A stretch of 64,000 nucleotides of DNA from Leifsonia sp. AK011 (GTDB taxonomy: Bacteria > Actinomycetota > Actinomycetes > Actinomycetales > Microbacteriaceae), in contig NZ_JACCCH010000001.1 in NCBI RefSeq assembly GCF_013410945.1, positions 434,001 through 498,000 of the forward strand. Direction: 5' to 3'. How positions within the stretch are numbered: the first letter of the stretch is position 1; each line of letters begins with the position of its first letter. Made by a program: the position numbers and the translations under genes. Below are positions 43,720 through 52,118 of this stretch, piece after piece. The notes under the pieces were generated by a model, which was not told where the DNA came from, did not search any database, and saw only the letters and a list, made by a program, of their open reading frames with translations.

Positions 43720-44679
43720 ATGGACATCCTGAGTTTCTTCGGCACTCTTCTCACGCCGATCAAGTGGGTCATCGAGGCAATCCTCGTGGCATTCCACACA
43801 CTGTTGACCACGATTGGTCTCGACCCCGCCGCCGGTATCACGTGGATCCTGTCGATCGTCGGTCTTGTTCTCGTCGTGCGCGCTGCGCTCATTCCCATCT
43901 TCGTGCGGCAGATCAAGAGCCAGCGGCGGATGCTCGAGGTGGCCCCTCAGCTCAAGAAGATCCAGGACAAGTACAAGGGCAAGAAGGACCAGTTCTCTCG
44001 CGAGGCCATGTCGCGCGAGACCATGGAGCTGTACAAGAAGACGGGCACGAACCCACTGAGCTCGTGCCTCCCTCTGTTGCTTCAGATGCCGATCTTCTTC
44101 GGTCTGTTCTCAGTGCTCAATGACGCACAGCACGGCAAGTCGGGCGTGGGTCTCTTGAATGCGACGCTCTCGGAGCAGTTTGCCAACGCAGAGATCTTCG
44201 GCGCTCCGCTCCGTCTCTCGATCAGTACGGCAGACGGCAACACCACGGTCATCGTCATCGCAGTCATCATGGTGATTCTCATGACCGGGTCGCAGTTCAT
44301 CACGCAGCTGCAGATCATGTCGAAGAACCAGTCGGCCGAGATGAAGGCCAGCCCCATGTACCGCCAGCAGCGGGTGCTGCTCTACCTACTCCCGCTCGTG
44401 TTCGCGTTCTCCGGTTTCACCTTCCCGCTCGGTGTGATGACCTACTGGCTCGTCTCCAACTTCTGGACCATGGGTCAGCAGTTCCTGGTGATCCGCAACA
44501 TGCCGACCCCTGGCAGTGAGGCGGCCCTCGCTCGTGAGGCCCGTCTTGCGAAGCGGAACCAGCGGAAGGGAATCGTCGAAGAGACTCCCGAGGGTGCCGT
44601 CATCGTCGAGGAACCGAAGAAGCCCCAACGCCAGCAGCCGGTCAGCAAGAACCGTGCGAAGAAGCAGAACAAGAAGTGA
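43720..44679 (+). CDS. yidC: YidC/Oxa1-family membrane protein insertase
   Basis: 319 residues, five or six helices. Signatures: MDILSFFGTLLTPIKWVIEA, RAALIPIFVRQIKSQRRM, ELYKKTGTNPLSSCLPLLLQ, FSGFTFPLGVMTYWLVSNFW, and a basic C-terminal tail (QQPVSKNRAKKQNKK). The conserved Arg in the hydrophilic groove lies in IFVRQIKSQ. It inserts proteins in the membrane with or without Sec. ATG 43720 is used; GGAAGGGG at 43701-43708 is upstream. Confidence 0.96.
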   Translation: MDILSFFGTLLTPIKWVIEAILVAFHTLLTTIGLDPAAGITWILSIVGLVLVVRAALIPIFVRQIKSQRRMLEVAPQLKKIQDKYKGKKDQFSREAMSRETMELYKKTGTNPLSSCLPLLLQMPIFFGLFSVLNDAQHGKSGVGLLNATLSEQFANAEIFGAPLRLSISTADGNTTVIVIAVIMVILMTGSQFITQLQIMSKNQSAEMKASPMYRQQRVLLYLLPLVFAFSGFTFPLGVMTYWLVSNFWTMGQQFLVIRNMPTPGSEAALAREARLAKRNQRKGIVEETPEGAVIVEEPKKPQRQQPVSKNRAKKQNKK

Positions 44680-45218
44680 GTGACGTGACTGAGACACAGA
44701 TCGCCGGAGACACCACCCCCGAGACGACGGCAGCCGACCTGCCCGTGCATGACGAGCCCACGGTCGACGAGCTCGAGGAGGAAGGCGACATCGCCGCGGA
44801 CTACATCGAGGAGCTTCTGGACATCGCCGATCTGGATGGCGACATCGAGATCGAGGCACGCGGTGGACGGTCCTACATCTCGGTGACGGCCTCCGAACTC
44901 GACAGCCTCCGTGTGCTCGCCAAGCCTGAGACGGTGGGCGCCCTTCAGGAGCTCACCCGCATTGCCGTGCAAGCGAAGACCGGCTCCTTCTCCCGGCTCA
45001 TCCTCGACATCGGCGGATCGCGCGACGCCCGAGCAGCTGAGCTGGCTGCGCTTGTGGATCGCGCGGTCGAGCGGATCGAGGCAGGCGCTGAGTCTGCGGC
45101 ACTCCCCCCGATGTCGTCGTACGAGCGAAAGCTTGTTCACGACATCGTTGCCGAGCGGGGATTCGTCTCCGGCTCGCAGGGTGAGGGCCGAGACCGCCAC
45201 ACGGTCATCACGCGCTGA
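44676..45218 (+). CDS. khpB: KhpB/Jag-type R3H RNA-binding protein
   Basis: 180 residues. An acidic N-terminal third (TDETQIAG-like, many Glu/Asp), then a KH-like domain (about 40-110, DYIEELLDIADLDGDIEIEA onwards) and a C-terminal R3H domain with MSSYERKLVHDIVAERGF and GEGRDRHTVI. Binds RNA; involved in cell-envelope gene expression in other Gram-positives. The GTG start overlaps the yidC stop by four bases. Confidence 0.92.
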   Translation: MSDVTETQIAGDTTPETTAADLPVHDEPTVDELEEEGDIAADYIEELLDIADLDGDIEIEARGGRSYISVTASELDSLRVLAKPETVGALQELTRIAVQAKTGSFSRLILDIGGSRDARAAELAALVDRAVERIEAGAESAALPPMSSYERKLVHDIVAERGFVSGSQGEGRDRHTVITR

Positions 45219-45229
45219 ACCTTCTCGGG

Positions 45230-45245
45230 TGTTTCACGTGAAACA
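45230..45245. other. parS site 1 (perfect)
   Basis: TGTTTCACGTGAAACA, an exact match to the bacterial parS consensus, in the khpB-rsmG gap. Confidence 0.95.
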
Positions 45246-45265
45246 TTCGCCGTCTCGACTGGCGA

Positions 45266-45281
45266 TGTTTCACGTGAAACT
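45266..45281. other. parS site 2 (one mismatch)
   Basis: TGTTTCACGTGAAACT, differing from the consensus only in the last base; 20 bases after site 1. Confidence 0.88.
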
Positions 45282-45373
45282 ATTGGTCACCGCGACTGAG
45301 GCCCGTGATGGGGATCGCCTCCTGGCGTGCCCACGGGCCCCATACTTGATCCCCGCAGAGAGGACGATGCGAC

Positions 45374-46000
45374 ATGTCAACGCTCGAACTGGAACCCGAT
45401 TACGCAGCTGGACTCTTCGGTGACCGCATCGATGTGGCGCGTCAATTCACGGCGGACCTCGCCAGGCGAGGGGAGGAGCTGGGGCTCATCGGCCCGCTCG
45501 AGCTTCCCCGCCTCTGGTCGCGTCACATCGTCAACAGCGTGCTGCCAGCCCCCCTCCTGACCGCGGGTCGCGTCGGCGACATCGGAAGCGGCGCTGGATT
45601 GCCTGGGCTGGTGCTCGCGATCGCGAGACCGGACGCCCACCTCATCCTTATCGAGCCGATGGAGCGTCGCACCGATTGGCTTCGATCTGAGGCTGACGCA
45701 CTTGGCCTCGACAACGTCACGGTCATCCGCGCTCGGGCCGAGGAGGCAAAGCTCGACCAGCCGCTCGACCAGGTCACGGCCAGGGCTGTGACCGCCTTGT
45801 CGAAGCTGATTCCGATGACCGTACCGCTCGTCCGATCGGGAGGACAGCTGCTCTTCATGAAGGGCGAGCGCGTCAACGAGGAAGTGTCTGCGGCCGCGAA
45901 AGTGATCAAAAAGGCACACCTCAGCGAGGTTTCCGTGCTCGTGCTCGGGGAGGGGATAACCCCCGAGATCACGAGGTTGTTTAGAGCTACAGTGGACTGA
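45374..46000 (+). CDS. rsmG: 16S rRNA (guanine-527-N7)-methyltransferase RsmG
   Basis: 208 residues. SAM-binding Rossmann methyltransferase: FTADLARRGEELGLIGPLEL, PRLWSRHIVNSVLPAPLL, VGDIGSGAGLPGLVLAIARP, IEPMERRTDWLRSEAD and VTARAVTALSKLIPMTVPLV. It makes m7G527 in 16S rRNA; loss gives low-level streptomycin resistance in other bacteria. The ATG follows a GAGAGGA sequence. The stretch 45219-45373 before it holds two parS sites. Confidence 0.96.
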   Translation: MSTLELEPDYAAGLFGDRIDVARQFTADLARRGEELGLIGPLELPRLWSRHIVNSVLPAPLLTAGRVGDIGSGAGLPGLVLAIARPDAHLILIEPMERRTDWLRSEADALGLDNVTVIRARAEEAKLDQPLDQVTARAVTALSKLIPMTVPLVRSGGQLLFMKGERVNEEVSAAAKVIKKAHLSEVSVLVLGEGITPEITRLFRATVD

Positions 46001-46045
46001 TCGCAGACCGCTCCATCCGGGCCAGCACGGCCCAGTCACACGTAA

Positions 46046-46061
46046 GGTTTCACGTGAAACA
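46046..46061. other. parS site 3, overlapping the parA start codon
   Basis: GGTTTCACGTGAAACA, one mismatch at the first base. It contains the parA GTG start (46054-46056) at its centre. Confidence 0.9.
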
Positions 46062-46968
46062 TCCCGACGGCCTCGATGCCGACACCGCCACGTTCGATGA
46101 GTCAACTCCTCTCGCGCGCGAGTTGGCCGACCTGACCCGCCGACGCATGGCGATCGCGGCCGACCGGCTTGCACTGCCCGAGAAGCCTCGGATCTTCACT
46201 GTCGCGAACCAGAAGGGCGGCGTGGGGAAGACCACGACGACCGTCAACCTCGCAGCCGCATTGGCGCGTGGGGGAGCGCGAGTCCTGGTGATCGATCTCG
46301 ACCCGCAGGGCAATGCTTCCACCGCGCTCGGCATCGAGCATCGTGCGGAGACCCCCAGCGTCTACGACGTTCTCGTGAATGACGCGCCGGTCGCGGACAT
46401 CATCCAGAAGAGCCCGGAGTTCGAGGGCCTCTACTGCGTGCCGGCAACGATCCACCTCGCGGGTGCGGAGATCGAGCTGGTGTCGCTCGTGGCGCGCGAA
46501 CAGCGCTTGCGCACACCATTGGAGGCCTTCCTCTCGGAGTCGGAGGAGCCGTTCCACTACGTCTTCATCGACTGCCCGCCGTCGCTCGGTCTGCTCACCA
46601 TCAACGCCTTCGTGGCTGCACGCGAAGTTCTCATCCCGATCCAGTGCGAGTACTACGCGCTGGAGGGCTTGAGCCAGCTCCTCAACAACATCCAGCTGAT
46701 CGAGAAACACCTCAATCCGCGCCTATCGGTCTCCACCATCCTCATGACGATGTACGACTCCCGGACCAACCTCGCCAACCAGGTCGTTCAAGACGTGCGA
46801 GAGCACTTCCCTGAGCAGGTTCTCGACACCGTCATCCCCCGATCCGTGCGCATCTCTGAGGCGCCGAGCTACGGGCAGAGCGTGGTCAGTTACGACTCCG
46901 GATCGCCCGGATCGCTCTCGTACCTCGAAGCAGCGGCCGAGATCTCACGACGAGGAGCACCCGAATAA
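46054..46968 (+). CDS. parA: ParA/Soj chromosome-partition ATPase
   Basis: 304 residues. After a 45-residue N-terminal region (MKHPDGLDADTATFDESTPL) comes the deviant Walker A KGGVGKTTTTVNLAAALA, then VIDLDPQGNASTALG, FIDCPPSLGLLTINAF and LNPRLSVSTILMTMYD. It drives segregation of ParB-parS complexes. The GTG start lies inside parS site 3 with AAGG six bases upstream as RBS. It is coupled to parB by the shared A of TAATG. Confidence 0.96.
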   Translation: MKHPDGLDADTATFDESTPLARELADLTRRRMAIAADRLALPEKPRIFTVANQKGGVGKTTTTVNLAAALARGGARVLVIDLDPQGNASTALGIEHRAETPSVYDVLVNDAPVADIIQKSPEFEGLYCVPATIHLAGAEIELVSLVAREQRLRTPLEAFLSESEEPFHYVFIDCPPSLGLLTINAFVAAREVLIPIQCEYYALEGLSQLLNNIQLIEKHLNPRLSVSTILMTMYDSRTNLANQVVQDVREHFPEQVLDTVIPRSVRISEAPSYGQSVVSYDSGSPGSLSYLEAAAEISRRGAPE

Positions 46969-47906
46969 TGGCAGCACCCAAGCGCACTGGCCTCGGTCGC
47001 GGTATCGGAGCGCTCATCCCCACCGCCGATGACAGCGCTCGCCCTGTCGACGTTTTCTTCCCCGAGTCGGATACCGGTCTGGCCGCGGTTCCCGGGCTCA
47101 GGCTCGCGAACATCGCGCTTGACGAGATCGTGCCCAATCCCCAGCAGCCCCGGACCGAGTTCCGTGAGGCCGAGCTGGCGGAACTCATCGTCTCGATCCG
47201 CGAGTTCGGTGTGTTGCAGCCCATCGTCGTGCGCCCGCTCGCTGATGCCCAGCCCGGTGGTCCCCAGTACGAACTCATCATGGGGGAGCGTCGACTCCGC
47301 GCGAGCAAGGAGGTCGGAACAGGAACCATCCCCGCGGTCATCAAGAACACCGCGGACGAGGACATGCTCCGGGATGCCCTCCTCGAGAACATCCACCGCG
47401 CCAACCTCAACCCGATCGACGAAGCATCGGCCTACCAGCAGCTTCTCGCCGACTTCGGTGTCACCCAGGACCAGCTGGCCCAGCGCATTGGACGGTCGCG
47501 CCCCCAAATCACGAACACCCTCAGGCTGCTGAAGCTGCCGGAAGCGGTACGCAACAGAGTGGCGGCCGGAGTACTGACCGCAGGTCACGCCCGCGCCATC
47601 CTCGCGGCAGGCGATGAGTCGGCCATGGAGAAGCTCGCGGACAAGATCGTCAACGAGGAACTCTCGGTGCGGGCAGCGGAAGCGATCGTCTCGACGGCTC
47701 CCGCGAAGCCCACGCGCGCGAAGCCCGTCGCTGGCGGTCGACAGGGACAGCTCGACGAGATCGCCGAGAGCCTCGGCGATCGTCTCGACACCAGGGTCAA
47801 GGTCACGCTCGGCGCCAACAAGGGTCAGATCGTCATAGAGTTCGCCACCGTCGGCGACCTCAACCGCATCCTCGGCGAGCTGGGGCAGCCCGGCTTCTCC
47901 CGCTGA
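46968..47906 (+). CDS. parB: ParB/Spo0J partition protein and CTPase
   Basis: 312 residues. N-terminal KRTGLGRGIGALIP peptide that stimulates ParA, then the CTP-binding fold with IVPNPQQPRTEFREAEL, IREFGVLQPIVVRPL and GERRLRASKEVG, then the parS-binding helix-turn-helix (GVTQDQLAQRIGRSRPQITN) and a C-terminal dimerisation domain (VKVTLGANKGQIVIEFATV). It spreads from the parS sites nearby. ATG shares its A with the parA stop. Confidence 0.97.
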   Translation: MAAPKRTGLGRGIGALIPTADDSARPVDVFFPESDTGLAAVPGLRLANIALDEIVPNPQQPRTEFREAELAELIVSIREFGVLQPIVVRPLADAQPGGPQYELIMGERRLRASKEVGTGTIPAVIKNTADEDMLRDALLENIHRANLNPIDEASAYQQLLADFGVTQDQLAQRIGRSRPQITNTLRLLKLPEAVRNRVAAGVLTAGHARAILAAGDESAMEKLADKIVNEELSVRAAEAIVSTAPAKPTRAKPVAGGRQGQLDEIAESLGDRLDTRVKVTLGANKGQIVIEFATVGDLNRILGELGQPGFSR

Positions 47907-47913
47907 CAGCCCG

Positions 47914-48369
47914 ATGAAGATCGATTCCGACGATCCGACGAGCCCCGACGTACGCCCGCTGCTCGAGGAGCACCTTCGCGACATGTGGGCCACGTCGCCC
48001 CCGGAGAGCGTTCATGCTCTCGACCCGGAAACGCTTGCCGGAACGGACATCGAATTCTTCACCGCCCGAGAGGACGGTGCGGTGATCGGATGCGGCGCAC
48101 TCAAGCACCTCGACGCGACGCACGGCGAGTTCAAGTCGATGCGGACCTCGGCCGGCGCGCGGGGTAGAGGAGTGGCATCCGCTCTCCTTGAGCACCTGCT
48201 CGGGGTGGCCAGGGAACGCGGCTACGAACGTGTGAGCCTTGAAACCGGCGCCGAGGACTACTTCGAGCCAGCACGTCGGCTGTATGAGCGCTACGGATTC
48301 ATCCCGTGCGAGCCGTTCGCGGCCTACACCGACGACCCGAATTCGGTTTACCTGAGTCGCGCCCTCTGA
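47914..48369 (+). CDS. GNAT-family N-acetyltransferase
   Basis: 151 residues. GNAT fold: FFTAREDGAVIGCGALKHLD, then EFKSMRTSAGARGRGVASAL (acetyl-CoA P-loop RxxGxA), VSLETGAEDYFEPARRLYER and YGFIPCEPFAAYTDDPNSVY. It lies seven bases after parB, so it may be co-transcribed, and it converges on a ligase gene. The substrate is unknown; PhnO-like or protein acetylation roles are possible. Confidence 0.88.
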   Translation: MKIDSDDPTSPDVRPLLEEHLRDMWATSPPESVHALDPETLAGTDIEFFTAREDGAVIGCGALKHLDATHGEFKSMRTSAGARGRGVASALLEHLLGVARERGYERVSLETGAEDYFEPARRLYERYGFIPCEPFAAYTDDPNSVYLSRAL

Positions 48370-48383
48370 ACCACGCAGTCGGG

Positions 48384-49340
48384 TCAGGCCCGGGATTCGG
48401 CGATCGCGGCATCCGCGAGCGCCTTGTAGACCCAGCCGAGATCGTGACCGGCCGCTTCGAGTGCCTGCGGCAGAATCGATGTCTCGGTGAGGCCGGGAAG
48501 CACATTGGCCTCGAGGAACCAGGGAGTGCCGGCGCCGTCAACGATGATGTCGACCCGGGACAGGTGGCGCAGGCCCAACGCAGCATGGGCAGCCAGCGCC
48601 GTCTCGGCGGCACGAGCGGCAACCTCCGGAGAGATGCGGGCCGGAACGAAGAAGCGGGTCTCACCCGCGTTGTAGCGGGCCTCGAAGCTGTACACGCCCG
48701 AGAGGGGCACGATCTCGACGGCGGGTAGGGCGACAGGCCCATCGCCGTTGTCGATGATGCCGACGGCGATCTCGGTGCCGGTGATCTTCTGTTCGATGAG
48801 CGCAACGTCGCAGTAGGTGTACGCATCGACCATCGCGCGGGGTAGGAGCGAGCGGTCGTCCACCATACTCACGCCCTGGGCGGAGCCACCCTGCGCGGGC
48901 TTCACCACGAGCGGACCGGAGAACTCGTCGGAGATCTCCTCCAGGATGCTGTGGGCACCGAGTTCACGGAAAGCATCACGGGGCAGCGTGATCGATGCAG
49001 GTGTGAGGACCCCCGCGCGACCCACGATCGTCTTGGCGGTCGGTTTGTCCCACGCGAGACGTGCCGCATCGGAGCGGGAACCCACATAGGGGATGCCTAT
49101 GAAGTCCAGGAGTCCCCGGAGCGCGCCATCCTCACCGCTGGCGCCGTGGAGGGCCGGCCAGACGACGTCGGGGCGCGACTCGCGCAGGTAGTGGAGAAGC
49201 GTGGCATCCGGGTCACGCAGCTCCACAGTGAGGCCGTGCTCTGCGAGGCTGTCCGCCACGCGACGACCCGACCGCAGCGACACGTCCCGCTCGTGGGAGA
49301 TGCCGCCGGAGAGAACGAGGATTCGAGGGGAGTCCGACAT
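48384..49340 (-). CDS. ddl: D-alanine--D-alanine ligase-family protein
   Basis: 318 residues. ATP-grasp: VLSGGISHERDVSLRSGRRV, VVWPALHGASGEDGALRGLL, YVGSRSDAARLAWDKPTAK, VVKPAQGGSAQGVSMVDDRS, FEARYNAGETRFFVPARI, and FLEANVLPGLTETSILPQAL. The expected metal and substrate motifs are present, but the last reads PGLTETSILP where typical Ddl has PGMTxxSLxP. It makes the D-Ala-D-Ala dipeptide or a close relative. It converges with the GNAT gene and begins six bases after the aminotransferase stop. Confidence 0.85.
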   Translation of the reverse strand: MSDSPRILVLSGGISHERDVSLRSGRRVADSLAEHGLTVELRDPDATLLHYLRESRPDVVWPALHGASGEDGALRGLLDFIGIPYVGSRSDAARLAWDKPTAKTIVGRAGVLTPASITLPRDAFRELGAHSILEEISDEFSGPLVVKPAQGGSAQGVSMVDDRSLLPRAMVDAYTYCDVALIEQKITGTEIAVGIIDNGDGPVALPAVEIVPLSGVYSFEARYNAGETRFFVPARISPEVAARAAETALAAHAALGLRHLSRVDIIVDGAGTPWFLEANVLPGLTETSILPQALEAAGHDLGWVYKALADAAIAESRA

Positions 49341-49346
49341 TGTTCC

Positions 49347-50651
49347 TTAGCCGAGGTTGGCGGGCGGGCTGATGATGTTCTCGTTCGGGCGGACCGTGCG
49401 AAGCGGTGCAGTCTGCGAGAACGTGGTGAGCAACTCGAGCTCACCGTTGACGACGGTGGAGAGGCGACGGATGCCCTCACGGATGAACTCCGGAGTCGGG
49501 TAGCAGAACGACAGCCGCAGGTTGGTGCGACCGCTGCCGTCGGCGAAAAACGCCGTTCCCGGCGTGTAGGCGACGAGCTCCTTGACCGCGCGCGGGAGCA
49601 TCGACTTGGAGTCGAGGTTCTCCGGGAGGGTGACCCACACGTAGAAGCCGCCGTTGGGGTGCGTCCAGCTGAGATCGGGGAGGTAGTCGTCGAGTGCCGT
49701 GAGCATGGCATCCCGTCGCTCGCGGTACACGCCGCGGAAGACGTCGATCTGCGCCTTCCAATCGACGGAGGACAGGTATTCGCTGACGATCCCCTGGGTG
49801 AAGGAGCTCGGTGACAGCACCGCGGCCTCATTCGCCAAGATGAGTTTCTCTCGAATGGCGTGTGGGGCGAGAGCCCAGCCGAGGCGGAAACCCGGAGCGA
49901 GTGTCTTGGAGAAGGTGCCGAGGTAGATGACCCCGTCCTCCTCGACCGAACGCATGGCGTGCGGCGCGGGGGAGTCGAAGTACAGCAGGCCGTAGGGGTT
50001 GTCCTCGAGGACCAGGATGTTGTGGGCCCGGCAGATCTCAAGCACGCGGAGTCGGCGCTCCCACGTGAGGGTCACACCGGACGGGTTGCCGAAGGTCGGG
50101 ACCGTGTACAGGAACTTGATCGTGCGGCCCTCGGCCTTGAGGGCGACGATGCGCTCCTCGAGGGCCTCGGGGATGAGCCCGAACTCGTCGATCGAGACGT
50201 GGCTCACCTGGGCCTGGAAGGACTTGAACACCGTGAGTGCCGTGACGTAGCTCGGTGCCTCGGCCAGGACGACGTCACCGGGGTTCACGAAGAGCTTGGT
50301 GACGAGTTCGAGGGCGTGCTGGGATCCGGTCGTCACGACCACGTCGTCGACGCCACCACGGATTCCCTCGAGTGCCATGACCTCGAGGATGTGCTCGCGG
50401 AGTGCGGGCATCCCCTGTCCTGATCCGTACTGGAGGGCCATCGGGCCGGAGTCGCGCATCGTGCGCTCGAAAGCGCCGGCGATGAGGTCCTGGGGCAGGG
50501 CGGAGACGAACGGCATGCCGCCGGCGAGCGAGACGACCTCCGGACGAGAGGCGACGGCGAAGAGCGCGCGCACCTCGGAGGCGGCGAGCCCCGCTGTGCG
50601 ATCGGCGTAGTGGCCGTACCACTGGTCGAGGTTGTTGCCCTGATTCGTCAT
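49347..50651 (-). CDS. PLP-dependent aminotransferase (class I/II)
   Basis: 434 residues. Fold type I: EVVSLAGGMPFVSALPQDLI, LQYGSGQGMPALREHILEVM, TTGSQHALELVTKLFVNPGD, YTVPTFGNPSGVTLTWERR, LEDNPYGLLYFD, FSKTLAPGFRLGWALAP (Lys that binds PLP) and GGFYVWVTLP, RLSFCYPTPEFIREGIRRLS. This is the LysN/2-aminoadipate-transaminase-like subgroup; substrate uncertain. It is upstream of the ligase gene by six bases, so the two may form an operon. GAGGA precedes the ATG. Confidence 0.87.
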   Translation of the reverse strand: MTNQGNNLDQWYGHYADRTAGLAASEVRALFAVASRPEVVSLAGGMPFVSALPQDLIAGAFERTMRDSGPMALQYGSGQGMPALREHILEVMALEGIRGGVDDVVVTTGSQHALELVTKLFVNPGDVVLAEAPSYVTALTVFKSFQAQVSHVSIDEFGLIPEALEERIVALKAEGRTIKFLYTVPTFGNPSGVTLTWERRLRVLEICRAHNILVLEDNPYGLLYFDSPAPHAMRSVEEDGVIYLGTFSKTLAPGFRLGWALAPHAIREKLILANEAAVLSPSSFTQGIVSEYLSSVDWKAQIDVFRGVYRERRDAMLTALDDYLPDLSWTHPNGGFYVWVTLPENLDSKSMLPRAVKELVAYTPGTAFFADGSGRTNLRLSFCYPTPEFIREGIRRLSTVVNGELELLTTFSQTAPLRTVRPNENIISPPANLG

Positions 50652-50700
50652 GCGCTGTCCTCTTCAGTCGCGAAGATTCAAGAATAGCCAGCTAAAACAC

Positions 50701-50729
50701 AAAACCCCGCCTCTTCAGAAGAGACGGGG
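50701..50729 (-). terminator. Terminator of trxA
   Basis: Positions 50705-50715 and 50719-50729 pair on the minus-strand RNA with one G-U pair around a 3-base loop, followed by a T-rich run (minus strand of AAAAC). Confidence 0.8.
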
Positions 50730-50749
50730 CCAGTGCTTCGAGATTGGCT

Positions 50750-51076
50750 TTACGCCAGGAACTCCGCGAGGTCGGCCTCGAGGGCGGGCTTCGGCTTGGC
50801 GCCGATGACGGTCTTCACGACCTCGCCGCCACGGAAAACCTTCATCGCCGGAATCGACGTGATCTGGTACTTCATGGCCATCTGCGGGTTGTCGTCGACG
50901 TTGAGCTTGACGATCTTGATCTTGTCGGAGTTCTCCGAGGCGATCTGGTCGAGAATCGGGGAGACGGCGCGACACGGGCCACACCACTCGGCCCAGAAGT
51001 CCACCATGATTGTGTCGGAGGAGTTGAGCACCTCGTCGGCGAACGTGGCGTCGGTGACATCCTTGGCGTTAGACAT
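50750..51076 (-). CDS. trxA: Thioredoxin
   Basis: 108 residues, the normal thioredoxin length. Active site VDFWAEWCGPCRAVSPILDQ (Cys32, Cys35), cis-Pro in ITSIPAMKVF. It reduces protein disulfides and is recycled by TrxB encoded 39 bases upstream. Terminated by a clear hairpin. Confidence 0.96.
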   Translation of the reverse strand: MSNAKDVTDATFADEVLNSSDTIMVDFWAEWCGPCRAVSPILDQIASENSDKIKIVKLNVDDNPQMAMKYQITSIPAMKVFRGGEVVKTVIGAKPKPALEADLAEFLA

Positions 51077-51115
51077 ACTGTTTCTTCCTTCTCTAGAGAG
51101 TGATGTTGCCCTGCG

Positions 51116-52066
51116 CTAGACGGCAGCGAGGGCGAGCTTTTCGGTGGGCAGTGCCGCGATGTAATGCTCGGCGTCCAGGGCGGCGACGGTACCGGAGGCC
51201 GCTGCCGTGACCGCCTGGCGGTAGGTCGGGTCGATGACGTCGCCAGCCGCGAAGACACCGGGGATGTTCGTGCGCGAGGTGCGCCCGTGCACCGCGATCG
51301 TGCCATCCGGGTTGAGGTCGAGCTGTCCGTGCACGAGGTGGGTGCGGGGGTCTGCACCGATCGCGACGAACACGCCGCTCACGTCGATCGTGGTCTCCGT
51401 GCCATCCTCGACATCCACGACACCGATGCCCGTGACGAGCTGGTCACCGTAGATGTGCTTGATCTCCTTGTTCCAGAGGAACTCGATCTTGGGGTTGGCG
51501 AAGGCACGATCCTGCATCGTCTTGGACGCACGGAGTGAGTCCTTGCGATGCACGACGTAGACCTTGTCGGCGAACTTGGTGAGGAACGTGGCCTCTTCCA
51601 TCGCGGAGTCGCCACCTCCGACCACGGCGATCGTCTTCTCACGGAAGAAGAACCCGTCGCAGGTCGCACACCAGGACACGCCCATTCCGCTCAGGCGTGC
51701 TTCGTCCTCGAGGCCGAGCTTGCGGTACGCGGAACCCGTCGCGAAGATGACCGACAGCGCCTCGACGACGTCTCCGTTGCCGAGGTGAACGCGCTTGACG
51801 TCTCCCTCGAGCTCGAGCTTCACGACATCGTCGTAGATGACGTCGGTGCCGAACTTCTCGGCCTGGGCCAGCATCTTCGACATGAGGTCGGGGCCCTGGA
51901 TGCCGTCAGGGAATCCGGGGAAGTTCTCCACCTCGGTCGTCTTCATGAGCTCGCCACCGGCCTCGACCGAACTCGCGATGACCAGCGGGTTCATGTTGGC
52001 GCGGGCAGCGTAGATCGCGGCGGTGTAGCCAGCGGGGCCCGACCCGATGATGATCACTTGGCGCAT
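51116..52066 (-). CDS. trxB: Thioredoxin reductase
   Basis: 316 residues. FAD-binding GSGPAGYTAAIYAARA, redox centre SWCATCDGFFF (Cys133 and Cys136), NADPH-binding VVGGGDSAMEEATFL, and C-terminal FVAIGADPRTHLV and GVFAAGDVIDPTYRQAVTAA. It uses NADPH to reduce thioredoxin TrxA, whose gene follows. Start ATG 52066. It lies 52 bases after murJ. Confidence 0.97.
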   Translation of the reverse strand: MRQVIIIGSGPAGYTAAIYAARANMNPLVIASSVEAGGELMKTTEVENFPGFPDGIQGPDLMSKMLAQAEKFGTDVIYDDVVKLELEGDVKRVHLGNGDVVEALSVIFATGSAYRKLGLEDEARLSGMGVSWCATCDGFFFREKTIAVVGGGDSAMEEATFLTKFADKVYVVHRKDSLRASKTMQDRAFANPKIEFLWNKEIKHIYGDQLVTGIGVVDVEDGTETTIDVSGVFVAIGADPRTHLVHGQLDLNPDGTIAVHGRTSRTNIPGVFAAGDVIDPTYRQAVTAAASGTVAALDAEHYIAALPTEKLALAAV

Positions 52067-52118
52067 GATGTGCGACTCCTCAGTTGGTTCGTCCGGTACA
52101 ACACATCGTAGTGACCGG

